Assembly (NCBI RefSeq): GCF_000304475.1
Contig: NC_018945.1
Coordinates: 558,001-622,000 of the forward strand
Direction: 5' to 3'
Length of the DNA: 64,000 nt
Source of the DNA: Kazachstania africana CBS 2517
Lineage: Eukaryota > Ascomycota > Saccharomycetes > Saccharomycetales > Saccharomycetaceae
The translations under genes were made by a program, and so were the position numbers. Shown here piece after piece: positions 63,489 through 64,000 of the stretch. The notes under the pieces are model-generated. The model saw only the letters and a program-made list of their open reading frames with translations. It did no database searches and had not been told where the DNA came from. Each line of letters starts with the position of its first letter. Positions within the stretch are counted from its first letter, which is position 1.

Positions 63489-64000
63489 TCTACAAAGATA
63501 TATATTACCTTAAATAATTAACTTGTATACTAGATATCAAACCTTACAATGACAGAATAAAATGTTTTACACTTTAAATTCTCTTTGCAGAAGAAAAGAC
63601 GAAGGCAAATGGACACACAGAAAAAAAGCCAAGAGTTTTTTAACTGAACAATACAAATTTCCCAAATCGGTCAAGGCTGAGCCGAAATGGGCGAAAATTT
63701 TGCCAAGAAAAAAAACAATCGAAGTTGTTGCTCTGTTGAGTTTATCAGAAAGAGAGAAAAAAAATAGCATATGTCATGAGTACTAAGATAAGGGCAGAGA
63801 GAGGAAGGAAGTCTGGATACGTCTTTATGCATACTTTTTCTTGGGAAGAAAAGGCATATGAATTTAGAGAAGATATAAAAAACGTTTATCAAGTATAGCT
63901 ATTATAACTTTTTTTCCCTTTTAGTTGCAATCAATTTCTCAGTTTCCACTCATTTTGGTTGTACATATATATATATTTCATGGTTCTACTGTCAAAAACA
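63489..64000. other. NSR1 downstream region to window edge
   Basis: 512 bases. A 74-codon ATG frame at 63562-63786 is Lys-rich but without recognisable domain and with neutral codon use; I do not call it a gene. TATATATATATATTT near 63967 could belong to the promoter of a gene beyond the edge. Confidence 0.4.

Noticed and set aside
63562..63786. 74-codon Lys-rich frame after NSR1
   Set aside because: No domain, no codon bias, and a frame of similar length exists on the opposite strand; likely NSR1 3' flank.

Overview
The window is nuclear DNA of a budding yeast of the Saccharomycetaceae. The evidence is AT-rich, compact, mostly single-exon genes, rare introns with GTATGT donors and TACTAAC branch sites, and proteins that align along their whole length with Saccharomyces cerevisiae genes. 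A SED4-type paralogue of SEC12 and an interleaved set of genes from two S. cerevisiae sister regions (YDL08x and YMR14x) point to a lineage that passed through the whole-genome duplication (Kazachstania, Naumovozyma, Nakaseomyces or a relative). I cannot name the species. No viral, prokaryotic or plasmid sequence was recognised.

Layout, with S. cerevisiae equivalents recalled from knowledge rather than searched: (1) 1-157, the 3' end of a hexose transporter. (2) 341-12761, ATG15, SED4, RAD18, HCM1, BUD31, the intron-containing tRNA-Ser(CGA) and a YCR061W-like membrane protein; this is the YCR061W-YCR068W block in unbroken order. (3) 13385-18147, a mixed segment with an MCH-type transporter, a long gene-poor gap, a Tda5-like short-chain dehydrogenase, and a T5orf172/DUF1766 gene that appears to need a +1 ribosomal frameshift at a Ty1-type CTTAGGC site. 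(4) 18436-33388, a dienelactone hydrolase, external NADH dehydrogenase, a CENP-B/Pdc2-like DNA-binding protein, SUB2, FDO1, RPS16, RPL13, RPP1A and THI3. (5) 33730-36709, tRNA-Leu(UAA), COX19 and DPS1. (6) 37158-53908, IMH1, a chitin deacetylase, UBC12, STT4, ACO1, tRNA-Ile(AAU) and MET17 (the YLR303-309 block). (7) 54486-61316, a tandem tRNA-Arg/tRNA-Asp unit, TYW3, an eIF4G gene, RPT6 and ALG13 (the YGL047-050 block). (8) 62250-63488, NSR1.

Most genes are core housekeeping genes: translation (RPS16, RPL13, RPP1A, DPS1, eIF4G, TYW3, five tRNAs), ribosome biogenesis (NSR1), mRNA export and splicing (SUB2, BUD31), protein turnover (RPT6, UBC12, RAD18), trafficking and lipids (SED4, IMH1, STT4, ATG15), and metabolism (ACO1, NADH dehydrogenase, MET17). 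Promoter motifs fit the genes they precede: MCB/SCB boxes at HCM1 and FDO1, Rap1 sites between RPS16 and RPL13, a Rpn4 (PACE) site at RPT6, PAC and RRPE at NSR1, CACGTG and TGTGGC at MET17.

The strongest new observation is the CTTAGGC frameshift candidate at 18114-18120. The second is a homopolymer frameshift in the C-terminal tail of the chitin deacetylase. The third is the transposase-derived type DNA-binding protein at 21858-23708.
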